Shown in pieces: positions 7,227 to 13,973 of a stretch of DNA of 31,280 bases. Positions within the stretch are counted from its first letter, which is position 1. Every line of letters starts with the position of its first letter. The notes under the pieces were generated by a model. It ran no database searches and had not been told where the DNA came from. It worked only from the letters and a program-made list of their open reading frames with translations. The translations under genes were made by a program, and so were the position numbers. The DNA lies in IMG/VR virus record IMGVR_UViG_3300047386_000012, positions 1 to 31,280 of that record. The stretch is one strand, 5' to 3'. Source of the stretch: a virus.

Positions 7227-7238
7227 GGAGACTAACTT

Positions 7239-8150
7239 ATGGCTATCTCTCGCGCACAACTAGCGAAAGAGTTGGAACCTGGTCTCAACGCCTTGTTCGG
7301 TATGGAGTACAGTAGGTACGAAGACCAACATGCAGAGATTTACACAACAGAATCTTCTGATCGAGCATTCGAAGAGGAAGTGATGTTGAGTGGTTTCGGC
7401 GCAGCACCAACCAAGTCGGAAGGTTCTGCAATCAACTACGACGACGCAAACGAAGCGTATACTGCTCGTTATAACCACGAGACTATCGCGTTGGCATTCT
7501 CGATCACAGAAGAGGCTATCGAAGATAACCTTTATGATCGACTAGGCTCACGTTATACTCGTGCGTTGGCTCGGTCAATGGCTCACACAAAACAAGTTAA
7601 GGCCGCTGCGGTTCTTAACAACGCATTTACTGCTGGCGCATCTGCTGGTGGTGACGGTGTTGCGCTTTGTGCGACCAACCACCCACTTACATCAGGTGGG
7701 ACATTTGCCAACGAACCAACAACTGCGGCTGACTTGAACGAGACTTCTTTGGAAGACGCGTTGATCAGCATTGCAGGGTTTGTTGACGAGCGTGGTCTTA
7801 AAGTCGCGTTGCGCGGCACCAAGTTGGTCATCCCACGTCAACTGCAATTTGTTGCAGAGCGTTTGATGGTATCAAACTTGCGTGTTGGCACAGCCGACAA
7901 TGACACTAACGCTATCCGTTCAATGGGTATGTTGCCAAACGGTTACGCCGTTAACGACTTCCTAACGGACCCAGATGCGTTCTTCGTCATGACAGACGCG
8001 CCTCGTGGATTTATCCACTTCGAGCGTACGCCAATGACTACTGGCATGGAAGCAGACTTCGATACAGGTAACATGCGCTTCAAAGCGCGTGAGCGTTACT
8101 CGTTCGGTTTCTCAGACCCACGCGCAGTATTTGGTTCGCCAGGTGCATAA
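7239..8150 (+). CDS. Major capsid protein (Mu gpT-like, HK97 fold)
   Basis: A 303-residue protein. Features typical of the Mu gpT-like major head family: N-terminal SRAQLAKELEPGLNALFGME, ARYNHETIALAFSITEEAIE (residues about 74-93), ALCATNHPL near 143, LNETSLEDALISI, KLVIPRQLQFVAERLM (about 198-213), NDFLTDPDAFFVMTDAP and a final RERYSFGFSDPRAVFGSPGA. These correspond to the A-domain and spine of HK97-fold capsids. It has no obvious N-terminal delta domain; a separate scaffold gene is present. Strong AAGGAG ribosome site. A terminator follows directly, consistent with a highly expressed gene. Confidence 0.88.
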   Translation: MAISRAQLAKELEPGLNALFGMEYSRYEDQHAEIYTTESSDRAFEEEVMLSGFGAAPTKSEGSAINYDDANEAYTARYNHETIALAFSITEEAIEDNLYDRLGSRYTRALARSMAHTKQVKAAAVLNNAFTAGASAGGDGVALCATNHPLTSGGTFANEPTTAADLNETSLEDALISIAGFVDERGLKVALRGTKLVIPRQLQFVAERLMVSNLRVGTADNDTNAIRSMGMLPNGYAVNDFLTDPDAFFVMTDAPRGFIHFERTPMTTGMEADFDTGNMRFKARERYSFGFSDPRAVFGSPGA

Positions 8151-8164
8151 ATCTGTGCTATAGT
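8136..8164 (+). promoter_or_regulatory. Possible sigma70-type promoter at end of capsid gene
   Basis: TGCTATAGT at 8156-8164 is an extended -10 element (TG-n-TATAGT, five of six matches to TATAAT). TCGCCA at 8136-8141 matches four of six bases of TTGACA with a 17-base spacer. It straddles the capsid stop codon. Transcription would begin near 8170, just before two hairpins. A single match of this kind can arise by chance. Confidence 0.35.
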
Positions 8165-8166
8165 GT

Positions 8167-8231
8167 AGGGGGTACTTTCATATACCTCCTCCCTGATAGA
8201 CTGGGGCTACTTCGGTAGCCCCTTTCTTTTT
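8167..8231 (+). ncRNA. Candidate small RNA or structured 3' end of capsid mRNA
   Basis: Two hairpins lie in tandem. The first pairs 8167-8174 (AGGGGGTA) with 8183-8190 (TACCTCCT) through eight pairs including one G-U, around an 8-base loop. The second is the terminator at 8203-8222. The segment contains CCTCCT (8185-8190), the same as the ribosomal anti-Shine-Dalgarno core. With the upstream promoter-like element this could be an RNA of about 60 nt. The simpler reading is a double hairpin that protects the 3' end of the capsid mRNA. Confidence 0.3.
8203..8231 (+). terminator. Intrinsic terminator after major capsid gene
   Basis: GGGGCTAC at 8203-8210 pairs perfectly with GTAGCCCC at 8215-8222 around a TTCG tetraloop closed by C-G, the very stable cUUCGg loop, followed by TTTCTTTTT. 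This is a textbook rho-independent terminator. It separates the head module from the downstream structural genes and probably reduces read-through after the capsid gene. Confidence 0.9.
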
Positions 8232-8309
8232 ATCTGAAACTTCTGTATGGTTAATTTATCCCTGACAGTTGCATTGGGCGACTGACACTAGCCAAGACAG
8301 GAGATCAAC
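8232..8309 (+). other. Non-coding leader before gene at 8310
   Basis: Seventy-eight bases between the terminator and the next gene. It contains an AGGAG ribosome site close to the ATG (in gacaggagatcaacatg) and no convincing promoter or hairpin by eye. Because of the terminator, downstream expression requires either read-through or a promoter in here that I cannot identify. Confidence 0.5.
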
Positions 8310-8780
8310 ATGGCTAATTCAACTTTTTCAGGTCCTATTCGGGCAGGAAACATTAAAAACACAACAGGAACTACTGTTGGTTCGGACATTGCCAACGTAG
8401 GTTATGTTGTAATGATGCAGACGCACACCATGGATCTTTCTGGTGGCGCGATTGCAGCGGGTTCGACTGACATGGTCATCCCAGCAAACTCAAAAATTAT
8501 TGATTGTATTGTTGATCTATCAACAGCGGCGAATGCTACAACCAACATCAGCGTTGGTGACACCGTTGGTGGTGCAACTACAATCCTTAACACTTTGGCA
8601 ACGGGCACGACTGCGGGTCTCAAGACTGTCACTACACAAGGTGGTGGGACAGGCGAGTGGGCTAACACAGGAACCTCGGATTTAAAGCTGACGGTTACAA
8701 ACAGTGCAGCAACTACTGCGGGAGTTGCCGTAATTACAATCTTGTATGCACAGGCATATAACACTGTAATTCGTCCGTAA
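8310..8780 (+). CDS. Probable virion structural protein
   Basis: A 156-residue protein dominated by Thr, Gly, Ala, Val and Asn (more than half the residues), with a beta-strand pattern throughout: AIAAGSTDMVIPANSKIIDC, then IVDLSTAANATTNISVGDT, then ILYAQAYNTVIRP at the end. The composition fits a surface-exposed beta-sandwich such as a decoration or minor head protein. I recall similar proteins downstream of capsid genes in marine phages, with unknown function. First gene after the terminator, followed closely by two other structural genes. Confidence 0.6.
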   Translation: MANSTFSGPIRAGNIKNTTGTTVGSDIANVGYVVMMQTHTMDLSGGAIAAGSTDMVIPANSKIIDCIVDLSTAANATTNISVGDTVGGATTILNTLATGTTAGLKTVTTQGGGTGEWANTGTSDLKLTVTNSAATTAGVAVITILYAQAYNTVIRP

Positions 8781-8791
8781 GGAGATAACTC

Positions 8792-9073
8792 ATGGCTGGT
8801 CCAGTAACAGCGTATAATTGGGTTCAAGGGACATCGGCGGCAGTCGTTGGCCCATCTCGGTCACGTTTACGGCAGGTTGTAATTTACGCGGCGGCTGCGG
8901 GTGCTTTCACGTTGAAAAACGGAAGTGCAAGCGGGGATACTTTGCTTACGCAAAAGTTTCCTACAGGCCATCATGTAATGAACATTCCTGATGATGGCAT
9001 CATTGCAAGTAGCGGTGTTTATGTCTCAGCGTTTACAGGATCGGCTAATGAACTAACGATCATCCTTTCGTAG
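8792..9073 (+). CDS. Small putative structural protein
   Basis: A 93-residue beta-rich protein (RLRQVVIYAAAAGAFTLKNG, TLLTQKFPTGHHVMNIPDDG, and a terminal GSANELTIILS). No membrane segment. It resembles small virion proteins that have a single jelly-roll-like sheet, but I do not recognise a family. AAGGAG precedes the ATG, and the gene lies 11 bases after its neighbour and 9 bases before the next, so all three are probably co-translated virion components. Confidence 0.55.
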   Translation: MAGPVTAYNWVQGTSAAVVGPSRSRLRQVVIYAAAAGAFTLKNGSASGDTLLTQKFPTGHHVMNIPDDGIIASSGVYVSAFTGSANELTIILS

Positions 9074-9082
9074 GAGGATCCG

Positions 9083-9823
9083 ATGGCATATGATCTCCGT
9101 TCTATCTCACAGGTCGGAACATCTGAGCCATTTGAGCTACAGGTGGCTAGGGGTCAGATCCCTGGTCACTCCATTAGGAATTTGTTTGGAACAAATCCTG
9201 CAATCGGTACAACATTCCGTACAGCTTGGGAAAATAACACGACATTGCCGTTTTTGTCGTCTGAACAAAAGCTGGATATAGTAAGCACCAGTGACGATGA
9301 CGCGGAAGGACCGCAGGTTTTAATCGTCGGTGTTGATGGTAATTACAACCAAATAAGTGAAGTAGTTGCGTTGAATGGAACAGCGGGCACTCAAACACAA
9401 CAAAACTTTTTCCGTATAAATGACTTAATTATGTCAACGGGTAACGCTGTTGGAGACATCACGGCAGAGTTTAGCTCAGTAGTTTATGCAAAGATCATCG
9501 CAGGTCGTGGTAGGAATCAGGCTGCGGTGTTTACAGTACCTGCGGGTTATTCGTTCTATCTTGGACGGATTGATGCATTTACAGCAACGGCGAATAACGA
9601 CACTAAAATCATGACATTTAGAAACCAGGTTACGTTTTCTGACGGGCGGGTTTTTGATGTGGCACAAACTAGCTTTGTGTCTCGAATGGATATCGCACGG
9701 ACACTTCCCTTTAAGGTTTCGGAAAAATCAACTATTGAGTTTCAACTCAAGATGTCAGGGCAGACGGCTGACATAGGTGTTTTTGGCGACGGGTTTTTGG
9801 TTAAAGAACAAGGGAGCTTGTGA
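9083..9823 (+). CDS. Conserved virion structural protein, possibly tail or head fibre base
   Basis: A 246-residue protein. It starts YDLRSISQVGTSEPFELQVA followed by RGQIPGHSIRNLFGTNPAIG, an N-terminal pattern I recall from cyanophage and other marine phage virion proteins. The remainder is beta-rich: VLIVGVDGNYNQISEVVALN, FFRINDLIMST, AVFTVPAGYSFYLGRIDAFT, and SEKSTIEFQLKMSGQTADIG. No Cys or membrane region. A receptor-proximal or capsid-surface role is possible, but the exact location in the virion is unknown. Confidence 0.65.
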   Translation: MAYDLRSISQVGTSEPFELQVARGQIPGHSIRNLFGTNPAIGTTFRTAWENNTTLPFLSSEQKLDIVSTSDDDAEGPQVLIVGVDGNYNQISEVVALNGTAGTQTQQNFFRINDLIMSTGNAVGDITAEFSSVVYAKIIAGRGRNQAAVFTVPAGYSFYLGRIDAFTATANNDTKIMTFRNQVTFSDGRVFDVAQTSFVSRMDIARTLPFKVSEKSTIEFQLKMSGQTADIGVFGDGFLVKEQGSL

Positions 9824-10068
9824 TGGCAAAAATCGACAAAGATAAGATGAAATGCAACAAGCCAAAACGTCAAGTTTCTGGTGGCAAAAAGTTTGTCGTT
9901 AAAGCCTGTGACAAGGGAAAAGAAAAGATTGTCCGTTTTGGGGACGCCAATATGAAAATTCGAAAATCTAACCCCAAGGCTAGAAAATCATTTCGTGCAA
10001 GACACGGGTGTGACAAAGGCACTCTTGATAAACTAAAGGCCAAGTATTGGTCATGTAAGCAGTGGTAA
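9823..10068 (+). CDS. Small lysine-rich protein with KSFRARH motif
   Basis: An 81-residue, strongly basic protein with four cysteines. KCNKPKRQ near the start, KKFVVKACDKGKEKIVRFGD in the middle, then KARKSFRARHGCDKGTLDKL and a final KAKYWSCKQW. KxCNKPxR...VKAC..GKEKIIRFG...KSFxARH is a small family found widely in phages that I recall as a domain of unknown function. ATG 9823 is chosen over the adjacent GTG 9820 because GGGAG at 9812-9816 is then 6 bases away and the start overlaps the previous stop (TGATG). DNA or RNA binding is plausible given its charge. Confidence 0.75.
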   Translation: MAKIDKDKMKCNKPKRQVSGGKKFVVKACDKGKEKIVRFGDANMKIRKSNPKARKSFRARHGCDKGTLDKLKAKYWSCKQW

Positions 10069-10073
10069 GTAGA

Positions 10074-10307
10074 ATGGATAAGAACGTACAGCTTTTGTTT
10101 TGGGGCACAGGTTTAACATTAGGATCTGCGGGTCTTGTGTGGGTGATTTCTACGTTACTTACGGTAGACAAACGCACAGAAGTCATGGACGTTAAAATAG
10201 ATCATTTAGTTCAAGCAGTAGAGAGTTTGACAGAAAGGCAAGCAAGTTATGATCAGTCGTGGACAGATGCCCTTTCAAATCTCCAAACCTCCAGAGGAAA
10301 TGACTAA
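10074..10307 (+). CDS. Small membrane protein with coiled coil
   Basis: A 77-residue protein from ATG 10074 (81 residues if GTG 10062 is used). Residues about 5-28 form a membrane helix (VQLLFWGTGLTLGSAGLVWV), then a helix with heptad character (VMDVKIDHLVQAVESLTERQ). One N-terminal helix plus a short coiled coil resembles the gene at 3158, in miniature. No strong ribosome site for either start; coupling to the upstream gene is likely. Function unknown; a membrane or virion protein. Confidence 0.6.
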   Translation: MDKNVQLLFWGTGLTLGSAGLVWVISTLLTVDKRTEVMDVKIDHLVQAVESLTERQASYDQSWTDALSNLQTSRGND

Positions 10308-10600
10308 TGGCAAAAAAGGCAAAAACAAAAAAGGACGCGTGTTACCACAAAGTCAAAAGTCGGTACAAGGTTTGGCCCTCGGCGTACGCAAGCGGGGCGC
10401 TGTCCAAATGCCGAAAGGTCGGGGCCGCAAACTGGGGAAACTCTTCTAAGAAAAAACAAAAGAAGGCCGATGGTGGGCTAGTAGCTTCGGTTGATAACCC
10501 CAAACGGACCACGCGCAATCGGTATAGAGATGGCGGAATGGTAGCTTCTGGTTGTGGTCAAGTCATGGAGGCTCGTCGTAAGGGGACGAAGTACGCATAA
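10307..10600 (+). CDS. Small basic Cys-containing protein with two GG-x-V motifs
   Basis: A 97-residue protein. Residues 8-45 (KKDACYHKVKSRYKVWPSAY, then ASGALSKCRKVGAANWG) form a small domain I recall from many phage genomes (DACYxKVKxRYxVWPSAYASGAxxKCRK), possibly a helix pair held by Cys12 and Cys35 or binding a metal. A lysine tract follows, then ADGGLVAS (54-61) and RDGGMVAS (74-81), two copies of a short motif seen elsewhere in this window. Its start overlaps the preceding stop (TAATG), and its own stop overlaps the next start the same way. Function unknown; strongly basic. Confidence 0.75.
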   Translation: MAKKAKTKKDACYHKVKSRYKVWPSAYASGALSKCRKVGAANWGNSSKKKQKKADGGLVASVDNPKRTTRNRYRDGGMVASGCGQVMEARRKGTKYA

Positions 10601-10836
10601 TGGCGAAAAAGAAAAACTCTCTCCGCGAATGGTTTTCTCAGAATGATGGGAAGGGTTGGGTAGACTGTAAGACAGGTAAGCCGTGTGGTCGTCAAAAAGG
10701 GGAAAAGCGGAAGGGATATCCCGCTTGTCGTCCTACGATGGCTCAATGTACATCGGCAGCTAAAAAGAAAAAGTCGTCAAAACGGATTAGCTGGAAACAG
10801 AAAAAAGCCAATGGTGGGTTAGTGAGGGTGTTTTGA
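10600..10836 (+). CDS. Small basic protein with four cysteines
   Basis: A 78-residue protein. KGWVDCKTGKPCGRQKGEKR and then KGYPACRPTMAQC (residues 19-50) form a Cys-rich knuckle with Cys23, Cys29, Cys43 and Cys50, a likely zinc site; this WVDCxTGxPCGRxxGExRxxYPxCRPT pattern is familiar from phages as an uncharacterised family. The tail is lysine-rich and ends ANGGLV-RVF, again the shared GG-x-V motif. It is coupled to the gene upstream, which also has a Cys-containing domain and similar tail, so the two may act together. Function unknown. Confidence 0.75.
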   Translation: MAKKKNSLREWFSQNDGKGWVDCKTGKPCGRQKGEKRKGYPACRPTMAQCTSAAKKKKSSKRISWKQKKANGGLVRVF

Positions 10837-11273
10837 TACAACAGTGGGCAGAAGAGTTATCGAAACCTACCGTTCATAACAACGGGGTAGCTGCCTGTCC
10901 ATTTGCTTTACCTGCTTATCAAAACCGTGAAGTAAAAATGCTTGTAACGGATGACCTATGGGCCGATGTCCTGAACGAGTCATCGAAGTTTTTTCGCACG
11001 GGTTACAAAGTCACTATGATTTTTGACTATGACTACGATAACGACTACGATCAACTAGAAGAAGAATGTATGGCCTTGAACAAGTTTTTTACTTTTGCGG
11101 GTATTGATATATGGCTGTTGGCTTATTTGCGCGAACACGCCGTAGTTTTTATACAGCGTTGGAGCGAATTAGAAAACGCTGCTGCAAAGTTGGAAAAACT
11201 AGGGTATTATACAAACTATGATAAAGAGGATTACGAAAGACACATCTTAGCTCGGAGAGAAAGGAGACTCTGA
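10833..11273 (+). CDS. Acidic conserved phage protein with TTG start
   Basis: A 146-residue protein using TTG at 10833, overlapping the previous TGA as TTGA; GAGG lies 6 bases upstream, and the next in-frame ATG (Met35, 10935) would remove residues that look conserved (NNGVAACPFALPAYQNREV). This AxCPFA segment near the start is familiar from other phage proteins. Residues 60-75 hold an unusual acidic repeat (IFDYDYDNDYDQLEEECMAL). The rest is helical with aromatic residues. No recognised catalytic motif. It is the only acidic member among a run of basic genes, which may indicate partnership with them. Confidence 0.65.
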   Translation: MIQQWAEELSKPTVHNNGVAACPFALPAYQNREVKMLVTDDLWADVLNESSKFFRTGYKVTMIFDYDYDNDYDQLEEECMALNKFFTFAGIDIWLLAYLREHAVVFIQRWSELENAAAKLEKLGYYTNYDKEDYERHILARRERRL

Positions 11274-11274
11274 T

Positions 11275-11406
11275 ATGCCTGGAATGATGCGTGGTGGAAA
11301 AAAGAAAATGATGCGCGGTGGCGCGGTCAGCAAGCCAAAGAAGAAAATGATGCGTGGCGGTAAAGTCAAGATGATGCGCGGCGGTAAGGTAAAGGGTAAA
11401 AAATGA
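11275..11406 (+). CDS. Tiny Lys/Arg/Gly repeat protein (43 aa)
   Basis: A 43-residue frame made almost entirely of MMRGG units: MPGMMRGGKKKMMRGGAVSK, then MMRGGKVK and MMRGGKVKGKK. Four copies of MMRGG are present, and about half the residues are Lys, Arg or Gly. AGGAG precedes the ATG by about 8 bases and the stop overlaps the next start as ATGA, so it is almost certainly translated. I recall similar MRGG-repeat peptides in marine phages. High positive charge suggests nucleic acid or membrane binding. Function unknown. Confidence 0.65.
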   Translation: MPGMMRGGKKKMMRGGAVSKPKKKMMRGGKVKMMRGGKVKGKK

Positions 11407-11612
11407 GTTTTCCAGATTTAACAGGTGACGGTAAGGTCACAAAGAAAGATGTATTAAAGGGCCGAGGCGTCGAAGGATTTAAAAAAGGCGGCAAGGTCAA
11501 AGGTATGATGCGTGGCGGCATGGCGCGTAAGGGTTTTATGGCTGGCGGTAAAGTAGACGGCTGTAATCCTGCGGTGCAAATGTCTGGCATAAAACAAGGG
11601 ACTACTTACTGA
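11403..11612 (+). CDS. Small protein with EF-hand-like loop and GG motifs
   Basis: A 69-residue protein. Residues 5-16 (DLTGDGKVTKKD) fit a calcium-binding dockerin/EF-hand loop: acidic or oxygen ligands at loop positions 1, 3, 5, 9 and 12 with Gly at 6 and Val at 8. Then come three GG motifs (KKGGKV, MRGGMA, MAGGKV at residues 27-51) and a C-terminal region VDGCNPAVQMSGI. Only one loop is present and no classic flanking helices, so calcium binding is an inference. It shares the MMRGG element with the gene immediately upstream, suggesting duplication or shared function. Start and stop both overlap neighbours. Confidence 0.65.
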   Translation: MSFPDLTGDGKVTKKDVLKGRGVEGFKKGGKVKGMMRGGMARKGFMAGGKVDGCNPAVQMSGIKQGTTY

Positions 11613-12277
11613 TGGCTACTTCAGGTTCACGCGACTTTAACATGGACGTTGGCGAGATTATCGAGGAAGCGTATGAACGCTGTGGCCTCGAGGTTCGCAC
11701 GGGCTATGATGCCAGAACGGCGCGGAGGTCGTTGAACCTGATGTTTGCCGACTGGGCTAATAGAGGATTAAACCTGTGGACTGTTAAACAGGCCACAATT
11801 ACTTTGACCCAAGGGCAAGCCCAAGAAACTCTTACCAGCGATGTTGTTGATATATTGGATGTTGTGGTTCGTAGAAATAATACGGATTACTCGATAGATC
11901 GGATCAGTCGTGGGGATTATTCGGGTCTACCCAACAAAACAACGCAGGGCCGACCAAGCCAGTTTTATTTCGACAGGCAGATCGATCCCGTAATTAACCT
12001 TTGGGCGGTTCCTGAAAACTCAACAGATCAACTTATTTATTATTACGTTCGGCGGATCGACGATGCTGATACCCTTGTTAATACTACTGACATGCCTTTT
12101 CGTTTTTATCCTTGTATGGTGGCGGGGTTAGCATATTACATGGGAATGAAACGAGCACCCGAACGCTTGCAGATTTTAAAGTCGGTGTACGAGGAAGAGT
12201 TCCAACGTGCAGCGGACGAGGATGAAGGTCGCACACCATTGAAGTTGCAGCCTAGCATTCGTTACTTGAGGGCATAA
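11612..12277 (+). CDS. Head-to-tail connector / tail accessory protein
   Basis: A 221-residue protein: IIEEAYERCGLEVRTGYDAR, TARRSLNLMFADWANRGLNL with WTVKQATITLTQGQ, then a central beta part (DVVDILDVVVRRNNTDYSID, RPSQFYFDRQIDPVINLWAV) and helical C-terminus FYPCMVAGLAYYMGMKRAPE. The order of an N-terminal helical domain (RSLNLMFADWANRGLNLW) followed by a beta-barrel matches the gp4/tail accessory type proteins of P22-like and other podoviruses, which sit under the portal. It is followed by an adaptor and other tail genes, in keeping with this role. Confidence 0.75.
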   Translation: MATSGSRDFNMDVGEIIEEAYERCGLEVRTGYDARTARRSLNLMFADWANRGLNLWTVKQATITLTQGQAQETLTSDVVDILDVVVRRNNTDYSIDRISRGDYSGLPNKTTQGRPSQFYFDRQIDPVINLWAVPENSTDQLIYYYVRRIDDADTLVNTTDMPFRFYPCMVAGLAYYMGMKRAPERLQILKSVYEEEFQRAADEDEGRTPLKLQPSIRYLRA

Positions 12278-12600
12278 TGACATACGCTAGTGGTAAACAT
12301 GCTTGGGGTATATCGGATCGGTCAGGTCGCCGTTACCGTCTTCGTGAGATGAAGAAGGAATGGACGGGTGCCTTGGTGGGTCCTGATGAGTATGAACCCA
12401 AGCATCCACAGCTAGAACCTATTCGTGTAGGTCCTGATCCACAAGCCTTGTACAATCCGAGACCAGAAACGGGGTTGCCTAATCAACGAGCGACACAGTG
12501 GGGCTGGAACCCTGTGGGGTACAATTACCAAGACGGGCTATCGCCGCCGAATAAATTGGTTGCGGTTGGTTCAGTCGGAACAGTGACGGTGACGACATGA
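12277..12600 (+). CDS. Conserved tail-region protein ending in VGTVTV motif
   Basis: A 107-residue protein. Residues 1-60 (TYASGKHAWGISDRSGRRYR, then LREMKKEWTGALVGPDEYEP) look like a small conserved family found next to connector genes in marine phages. The rest is Pro-rich (KHPQLEPIRVGPDPQALYNP). It ends VAVGSVGTVTVTT, almost identical to repeat units in the protein starting at 13973. The start abuts the previous gene and the stop overlaps the next by 4 bases. A small virion or assembly protein is likely; function unknown. Confidence 0.65.
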   Translation: MTYASGKHAWGISDRSGRRYRLREMKKEWTGALVGPDEYEPKHPQLEPIRVGPDPQALYNPRPETGLPNQRATQWGWNPVGYNYQDGLSPPNKLVAVGSVGTVTVTT

Positions 12601-13244
12601 CTATGACATACGGCGAACTGAAGACTGCCATTCAGGATTACACAGAAAACGACGAGACAAGTTTCGTAAACAACTTGCCTTTGTTTATCCGACTGGCAGA
12701 GGAGCGCATACTAAAAAGTGTGCAGCTTAACCTGTTTCAAAAGAACCAAGGGGGTTCTATGACTACGGGCAACGAGTATTTAGGTGCTCCATCTGATTTC
12801 CTTGCACCGTTTTCTTTGAGCATTGATGTCAGTGGGGCCAAAGAGTTTTTGTTGTTTAAAGATTTGGACTTCGTGCAGACGTACACGCCTAATTCAACAA
12901 CCACAGGTCAACCAAAGTATTACGCTCAATTTGATGTAGACAACTTTATTCTCGCGCCAACACCAGATGCAAACTACACAGTGGACATTCATTATCTGTA
13001 TCGCCCTGCTTCACTAACGTCTGGAGCCGACAGTGGTACAAGCTGGCTCAGTGAAAACGCGGAGATCACTTTGCTTTATGCATCTTTAATCGAAGCGTAC
13101 ACTTACATGAAGGGGGATCCCAACCTAATGCAGATGTACAATCAGCGTTATGCAGAGGGGGTCACAAGACTGAAGAACCTTGGCGAGGCTCAAGAGGTTG
13201 TTGATGAGTATCGTTACGGTCAGATTAGGAAACCACGCACATGA
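12597..13244 (+). CDS. Head-tail adaptor protein (SU10-like type)
   Basis: A 215-residue protein: MTYGELKTAIQDYTENDETS, FVNNLPLFIRLAEERILKSV with a following QLNLFQKN, then SMTTGNEYLGAPSDFLAPFS, KYYAQFDVDNFILAPTPDAN, YTVDIHYLYRPASLTSG, and helical EITLLYASLIEAYTYMKGDP. The pattern of F(I/V)xLAEExIx, a 'Y..P..F..P' beta portion and a C-terminal helix is typical of the adaptor that joins portal to nozzle in SU10-like and other podoviruses. The genes before and after are connector-like, supporting this. A second ATG lies 6 bases downstream (Met3). Confidence 0.75.
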   Translation: MTMTYGELKTAIQDYTENDETSFVNNLPLFIRLAEERILKSVQLNLFQKNQGGSMTTGNEYLGAPSDFLAPFSLSIDVSGAKEFLLFKDLDFVQTYTPNSTTTGQPKYYAQFDVDNFILAPTPDANYTVDIHYLYRPASLTSGADSGTSWLSENAEITLLYASLIEAYTYMKGDPNLMQMYNQRYAEGVTRLKNLGEAQEVVDEYRYGQIRKPRT

Positions 13245-13537
13245 TTCCAGAGTTAAATATAGATTTATCTAAAGATTTTAAGGTAGAGGTACACACCACT
13301 CAGAACCGTGGCTTTACGCCAGAAGAAATAGCAGAACGGTGTGCGGAAAAAATTATTTCGGTCTCGGATGAAGCACATCCTGCAATACAAGCGCAAGCCC
13401 GTGCTTTTCAGAAACGTATTGTACAGTTAGTCGGGTTCTATTTACGCGAAGCTGTTAAAAGTGATCGAACTACTGTATATAATGCAATCAAAGATGCGGG
13501 GCACCCTGACCTCGCTGAACTTATAAGGAGAATGTGA
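13241..13537 (+). CDS. Hypothetical small helical protein
   Basis: A 98-residue protein with helical pattern: FTPEEIAERCAEKIISVSDE, AIQAQARAFQKRIVQLVGFY, and AVKSDRTTVYNAIKDAGHPD. I recall similar proteins between adaptor and tail genes in marine phages; function unknown. It overlaps the previous stop by 4 bases and is followed 1 base later by the next gene. No membrane segment, no Cys cluster. Confidence 0.6.
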   Translation: MIPELNIDLSKDFKVEVHTTQNRGFTPEEIAERCAEKIISVSDEAHPAIQAQARAFQKRIVQLVGFYLREAVKSDRTTVYNAIKDAGHPDLAELIRRM

Positions 13538-13538
13538 C

Positions 13539-13973
13539 ATGGCCTTTACTGGTAACTTCATGTGCACGAGCTTTAAGAAGGAGCTTCTTGAGGCTGTTCA
13601 CAACTTTAAACTTTCAGGTGGTAGCACCTTTAATCTCGCGCTTTATACAAATAGCGCGTCTTTTGATGCCTCAACAACAGCGTACACCGCTTCAAACGAA
13701 GTATCTGGAACTGGGTACACTGCAAAGGGTGGTGCGCTTACTCGAGTTGATCCAAGCACAAGTGGTACAACAGCGTTAACTGATTTTGCTGATTTAACAT
13801 TTAGCACGGCGACAATCACTGCCCGTGGCGCGTTGATCTTTAACGATAGCGCGGCGGGTGATCCTTCGGTTGTGGTGCTGGACTTTGGTGCAGACAAAAC
13901 GTCTACCGCAGGTGACTTTACGATTGTATTCCCAACAGCGGACGCAAGTAACGCCATCATTCGGATAGCCTGA
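13539..13973 (+). CDS. Conserved beta-rich virion protein
   Basis: A 144-residue protein that I recall as very frequent in marine phage genomes. It starts MAFTGNFMCTSFKKELLEAV followed by a sheet-rich region with alternating small residues: FNLALYTNSASFDASTTAYT, TLTRVDPS-type segment, DFADLTFSTATITARGALIF, and VVLDFGADKTSTAGDFTIVF. No membrane helices. It probably forms a beta-sandwich in the tail or head surface. Its stop overlaps the start of the repeat protein gene, indicating coupled translation. Exact location in the virion is unknown. Confidence 0.7.
   Translation: MAFTGNFMCTSFKKELLEAVHNFKLSGGSTFNLALYTNSASFDASTTAYTASNEVSGTGYTAKGGALTRVDPSTSGTTALTDFADLTFSTATITARGALIFNDSAAGDPSVVVLDFGADKTSTAGDFTIVFPTADASNAIIRIA

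Noticed and set aside
8167-8190. First stem-loop as an operator or attachment site
   Set aside because: Single imperfect inverted repeat, no integrase or repressor in the window; an RNA hairpin explains it better.
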